Positions 5,632-8,280 of a DNA stretch of 8,280 nt are shown piece by piece (the stretch's first letter is position 1; each line of letters begins with the position of its first letter). The position numbers and the translations under genes were made by a program. The notes under the pieces were generated by a model. The model did not search any database. It was not told where the DNA came from and was given only the letters and a program-made list of their open reading frames with translations. Location of the stretch: assembly GCA_007126175.1 (NCBI GenBank), contig SLBU01000058.1, positions 1-8,280 of the forward strand. Reading direction: 5' to 3'. The stretch comes from Kiritimatiellia bacterium. Its GTDB lineage: Bacteria > Verrucomicrobiota > Kiritimatiellia > UBA8416.

Positions 5632-6983
5632 TGACGGAAGAGGCTGGGCCAAAACTTGATCGCGCGGTGCTGCAATTACGGGACGAGTTTGCCGCCGATC
5701 GGGCTCGTGTGCGGCAGGCTTTCATGTGGTTTATAACCTTCCTGATTTTTTCGGTACTGGCGGCGGTAGTGATTGTGCTGGGGGCAGGGCTTGCGATGCT
5801 ACGCCAGACGGGGGCGGTCGTCGATAACATGGAATGGTTACATGGGCAGATGGCAGCGCAGACCATTCAGCTTGGCGGCATTTCCAATCGCGTCAGCCAG
5901 CTTTCGCGCGCACAACTCGACCTGGCATCGCGTGTGAACAGTTTGCAGCTTTCGCAGCAGCAGGTCACCGATCAAATGCGCAGTGAGACGGATCGCCATG
6001 CGCGTTGGATCACAGCGCGCGAGATGCAAATCGAGCGGGATCGGTCGGGTCTGGATCGGCGCTTGCAAGCGCGTGGTGAGGTGCTGGACACGTTGGTTGC
6101 ATCCGTCGCGCACTTGCAGGAGCGCGTCGATGCGTTATTGACGCTTGACGGCACGCTTGTCGTGGCGGGTCGGGATCGCGCACGGGAGGATCCGGATGGC
6201 GCGCCGGGCGCACAGACCGCAGCTACAGAGGATCGCCCTGCCTGGGAGGCCTTACTGGATTCGTTTGAGGACGTTTCTCTCGCGGAGGTTTTTGTGGAGG
6301 TTGTGGAGCAGGTCGATACCACGCCGCCTGGCCCGGAGGCACGGCGCGTCATATCCGTGGTGCAATTTCCCAATGGGGACCGTTATGAAGGTTCCTTTGA
6401 GAATGGTTTGATGCATGGCTGGGGCATGTATACGCGCCGTAATGGCGAGCGCTATGAAGGGCAGTTTCATCATGATTTGCGCCATGGTACCGGCACGCTT
6501 GTGCTGGCGGACGGGACGCGCTATGAGGGCGGCTTTGTGCGGGGGATCCGCCACGGATTGGGTAGCCTGACAAAGGTGGATGGCACGCGCTATGCTGGTG
6601 CCTTCGCGAATGACATGATCAATGGCCGTGGCATTATGTTGTACCCGGATGGTGCCCAATATGCGGGGGACTTTCTCAATGGCCGCCGCCACGGACATGG
6701 CCTACACCGATTCAAGAATGGCGATAGATATCAGGGGGAATTCCGGCAGGATCAACGGACGGGAACCGGCGTCTATGTGTTTGCGGATGGGAGCCGATAC
6801 GAAGGGGCTTTTGTGGAAGGGGTCCGGCACGGGCGCGGCCATTACCGCTTTGCCGATGGCAGCGAATTTATCGGGAAATTCCGGAATGGGCAGATGCATG
6901 GGGAAGGCATTCGCATCTCAGCTGGCCGGCGTATTCGCGGGGTATGGCATGAGGGCGAACATGTTCGCGACTTGCATGATTAA
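5631..6983 (+). CDS. Membrane-anchored coiled-coil protein with eight MORN repeats, in the secretion operon
   Basis: No T2SS protein I know has this architecture. The 450-residue product has a charged N-terminus (1-30, six Arg/Lys), one membrane helix at about 31-57 (AFMWFITFLIFSVLAAVVIV), a long coiled-coil region at about 60-165 rich in Gln, Arg and Leu, an Ala/Pro/acidic linker with a helical stretch (WEALLDSFEDVSLAEVFVEV), and eight MORN repeats at about residues 252-435, then a short tail ending HVRDLHD. The positive-inside rule puts the N-terminus in the cytoplasm and the coiled coil and MORN domain in the periplasm. MORN repeats form an elongated beta-hairpin array in known structures, with roles in lipid binding or dimerisation in eukaryotes; bacterial roles are poorly known. 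The ATG at 5631 overlaps the gspM stop by one base, with GGAG seven bases upstream; GTG at 5628 is a less likely start. Coupling to gspM suggests a job with the secretion system, which is inference. Confidence 0.85.
   Translation: MTEEAGPKLDRAVLQLRDEFAADRARVRQAFMWFITFLIFSVLAAVVIVLGAGLAMLRQTGAVVDNMEWLHGQMAAQTIQLGGISNRVSQLSRAQLDLASRVNSLQLSQQQVTDQMRSETDRHARWITAREMQIERDRSGLDRRLQARGEVLDTLVASVAHLQERVDALLTLDGTLVVAGRDRAREDPDGAPGAQTAATEDRPAWEALLDSFEDVSLAEVFVEVVEQVDTTPPGPEARRVISVVQFPNGDRYEGSFENGLMHGWGMYTRRNGERYEGQFHHDLRHGTGTLVLADGTRYEGGFVRGIRHGLGSLTKVDGTRYAGAFANDMINGRGIMLYPDGAQYAGDFLNGRRHGHGLHRFKNGDRYQGEFRQDQRTGTGVYVFADGSRYEGAFVEGVRHGRGHYRFADGSEFIGKFRNGQMHGEGIRISAGRRIRGVWHEGEHVRDLHD
6384..6935 (+). repeat. 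Eight tandem MORN repeats with an exact 23-residue (69-base) period
   Basis: Repeat units start at 6384, 6453, 6522, 6591, 6660, 6729, 6798 and 6867, with no insertions or deletions. Each follows the pattern Y-x-G-x-F-x(5)-x-G-x-G, then a hydrophobic strand and DG or NG, for example YEGSFENGLMHGWGMY and YEGAFVEGVRHGRGHY. The last unit begins with Phe and decays into RRIRGVWHEGE, a possible capping segment. DNA identity between units is only moderate, so this is an old protein repeat, not a recent tandem duplication. Confidence 0.95.
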
Positions 6984-7240
6984 CCGCGCTGCGAAAGCGG
7001 CTTACGGGTATCGAACCGGTATTTTCTGTTGAGATCCATCGGGGGCGCTTGTTGCCCATCAGGATATACCACATGCTCGCCTAAGCCCTCAATAATATGG
7101 TGGCGGAAGTTGTCGGCATAACGGTAGACCCAGTCGAATACCGCATCTTCCCCGAGGTCGCGACCCGCTTTTTGTGACTCGATCCATTTGTGTCGATCAA
7201 TCTCTTGAATCTGCAACGTGATGAAATCGTGTAGTGTCAT
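6980..7240 (-). CDS. Small conserved-looking protein of unknown function (86 residues)
   Basis: I cannot assign a function. The protein reads MTLHDFITLQIQEIDRHKWI, then ESQKAGRDLGEDAVFDWVYR, an amphipathic and probably all-helical N-terminal half with many charged and aromatic residues; the C-terminal third (VVYPDGQQAPPMDLNRKYRF) looks extended and basic. There is no signal peptide, membrane helix or cysteine, so it is probably cytoplasmic. The 'HKWIES.KAG.DLG' stretch gives the impression of a family motif I have seen in small uncharacterised proteins, but I cannot name a family. A modest site (TAGGA) lies four bases before the ATG at 7240. It follows the 155-residue gene by 65 bases on the same strand and probably shares its transcript. 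Its stop overlaps the stop of the convergent MORN gene. Confidence 0.7.
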   Translation of the reverse strand: MTLHDFITLQIQEIDRHKWIESQKAGRDLGEDAVFDWVYRYADNFRHHIIEGLGEHVVYPDGQQAPPMDLNRKYRFDTRKPLSQRG

Positions 7241-7305
7241 CGTTTCCTACCACATCATTGGTGTTACATGCGTCATTACCTATAGACAAAATGTGTGTGG
7301 TTAGC

Positions 7306-7773
7306 TTACAGCTCTGCCGGGGGTACGTCAAGGACTTTGACAAGTTCAGCCGGGGGGAGTCGGAATCCCGAGCCATGCCCTTCATAGAAACCGTGTTCCT
7401 TGATCATATGAATATGCAGATCGGTATAGGTAATGGTTTCGTGGAGGGTTTTGTTCTGCACTTGTACAAACGTTTTCTGTACGATTGCATCTTCGAACGG
7501 GCAGGGCAATTTGCCGCGCACGCTATCGACGCGTATGTCGAAGTGCCCTTGTACGGAGATGGATTCTCCCAGCCCCGCGACGCCGGCATCGCGCAGCTCT
7601 TGCATCCGGGCCGCAATGGCTTCATGGGTGGTTCCCAAACGCTTTACTTCGGCATCATCATCGGTAAGGATATCCGTGAGGTTACGGCGGTCATTACCCA
7701 GCATTCCCTTGAGGGTAATGCAGCCAGGGCGCATATTATGCTGGTAATGGTCCATTTCGGGGGTTTGCTTCAT
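7306..7773 (-). CDS. Uncharacterised 155-residue protein with His/Cys residues, downstream of an oxidoreductase gene
   Basis: No function can be assigned. There is no signal peptide or membrane helix. The N-terminal half is helical and charged (NLTDILTDDDAEVKRLGTTH, EAIAARMQELRDAGVAGLGE). The C-terminal half holds the most family-like stretches: DIRVDSVRGKLPCPFED with Cys91, and TYTDLHIHMIKEHGFYEGHG with His120, His122, His127 and His133, followed by GFRLPPAELVKVLDV. The HxH...H...H cluster and Cys91 could bind a metal, but this is inference. A consensus AAGGAG (complement of 7780-7785) sits six bases before the ATG at 7773, within the 15-base gap after the oxidoreductase gene, so the two are almost certainly co-transcribed and may act together in electron transfer or its control. 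The last residues repeat PPAEL, a possible small C-terminal extension. Confidence 0.8.
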   Translation of the reverse strand: MKQTPEMDHYQHNMRPGCITLKGMLGNDRRNLTDILTDDDAEVKRLGTTHEAIAARMQELRDAGVAGLGESISVQGHFDIRVDSVRGKLPCPFEDAIVQKTFVQVQNKTLHETITYTDLHIHMIKEHGFYEGHGSGFRLPPAELVKVLDVPPAEL

Positions 7774-7779
7774 ACGAGA

Positions 7780-7785
7780 CTCCTT
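7780..7785 (-). promoter_or_regulatory. Ribosome binding site for the 155-residue protein
   Basis: On the minus strand AAGGAG ends six bases before the ATG at 7773. It falls in the 15-base spacer after the oxidoreductase stop codon, supporting both the start choice and a two-gene operon. Confidence 0.75.
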
Positions 7786-7788
7786 GGA

Positions 7789-8280
7789 TCATGAAAACTT
7801 ATCGTAGAATATATTCTCCTCGGGCATGCCATGATTCTTAAGCACAACAATGCATGCGTCAATCATGAAAGGGCTTCCGCATAGATAGCCTTCCGCATTG
7901 GAAAGGTCGCCCGTATGCCGATCGACCACTTCGGTAATGAGTCCGGTTTCCCCCTGCCAATCATCCTCGTCTTGCGGTTCGGAGAGTGCCGGAATAAATT
8001 TGAATGCTGGGAGATCCGTTTCCAACTGTTTCATCTCGTCCAGGAGGAAGAGGTCGCGTTTGGATTTGGCCCCGAAGAAGTAGGTTGCCTTGCGTGTATT
8101 GCCCTTTTCGCGCATATCGTAGAGGATGGATTTGAGGGGGGCCATCCCGGACCCGCCGGCAATGCAGATCATCTCCTTGTCCGTGTTGGAGAGGTGGAAG
8201 TCGCCGTAGGGGCCGTTGACCGTCATGCTGTCGCCGATCTTGAGGTGGTTATGCACGTAGGTCGTGCAAATGCCATCGGG
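7789..8280 (-). CDS. NqrF-like FAD/NAD(P)H-binding oxidoreductase (C-terminal part, 5' partial)
   Basis: This is the NAD(P)H-binding half of a ferredoxin-NADP reductase-family flavoprotein, which moves electrons between NAD(P)H, FAD and an iron-sulphur partner. The frame is open to the window edge: residues before the GTG at 8256 read PDGICTTYVHNHLKIGD, which continues the family's FAD domain, so the true start lies outside. Landmarks in order are VNGPYGDFHL (end of the FAD domain), CIAGGSGMAPLKSIL (nucleotide-binding glycine loop), TYFFGAKSKRDLF, FIPALSEP, DDWQGETGLITEVV, YLCGSPFMIDAC (CGxP motif) and ENIFYDKF at the C-terminus. The W.G.TG.I, CG.P and ENI..D.F pattern is most like NqrF of the sodium-pumping NADH:quinone reductase and related monooxygenase reductases. 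Whether an N-terminal 2Fe-2S domain exists cannot be seen. No other nqr genes are in the window, so an NqrF name is not given. Confidence 0.88.
   Translation of the reverse strand, partial: PDGICTTYVHNHLKIGDSMTVNGPYGDFHLSNTDKEMICIAGGSGMAPLKSILYDMREKGNTRKATYFFGAKSKRDLFLLDEMKQLETDLPAFKFIPALSEPQDEDDWQGETGLITEVVDRHTGDLSNAEGYLCGSPFMIDACIVVLKNHGMPEENIFYDKFS

Noticed and set aside
6984..7000. Possible terminator hairpin just after the MORN gene
   Set aside because: Only a four-base GC stem forms and no T-tract follows on either strand.
7234..7794. Open frame of 186 codons on the plus strand
   Set aside because: It is antisense to the 155-residue gene, which has a consensus ribosome site and operon context. 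The plus-strand frame has no convincing ribosome site or motif.
8254..8256. GTG at 8256 (minus strand) as the oxidoreductase start
   Set aside because: The frame stays open to the window edge and the upstream residues continue the FAD-domain pattern, so this is an internal valine codon.
1..8280. CRISPR arrays, tRNA or rRNA genes, insertion sequences, phage att sites
   Set aside because: No regularly spaced DNA repeats, cloverleaf-like sequences, transposase motifs or terminal inverted repeats were seen; coding density is nearly complete.

Overview
The window comes from a Gram-negative-type (two-membrane) bacterium of moderately high GC. It holds two convergent gene sets. The evidence for a diderm host is a type II secretion system (T2SS) inner-membrane and pseudopilus gene cluster. 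The PilM/N/O-like style of the GspL and GspM proteins and the MORN-repeat protein would suit several environmental phyla, possibly the PVC group (Kiritimatiellota or Verrucomicrobiota). That taxonomic guess is weak and rests on general resemblance only.

Plus strand, 1-6983: a T2SS run reading gspF (5' end outside the window), gspG, a GspI-like minor pseudopilin, gspJ, gspK, a PilM/PilN-like gspL, a PilO-like gspM, and a membrane-anchored coiled-coil protein ending in eight MORN repeats. From gspG onward nearly every junction overlaps by 1-4 bases; the exception is a 25-base gap before gspL. This indicates one translationally coupled operon that includes the MORN gene. The only real gap, 112 bases between gspF and gspG, carries a near-consensus sigma-70 promoter, which fits the need for extra major pseudopilin.

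In function, GspF is the inner-membrane platform protein. GspG polymerises into the pseudopilus. I, J and K form its tip. L and M link the platform to the (unseen) ATPase GspE. The MORN protein is not a known T2SS part; its predicted layout (short cytoplasmic N-terminus, one membrane helix, long periplasmic coiled coil, beta-rich C-terminus) makes it a candidate extra component or cell-envelope anchor. GspH, C, D and E are not in the window.

Minus strand, 8280-6980: the C-terminal part of an NqrF-like FAD/NAD(P)H oxidoreductase (5' end outside the window), then a 155-residue His/Cys-containing protein and an 86-residue protein, neither with a function I recognise. They look like one operon for a redox-linked module. 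The two operons meet tail to tail with their stop codons overlapping at TTAA, and no terminator is evident between them.
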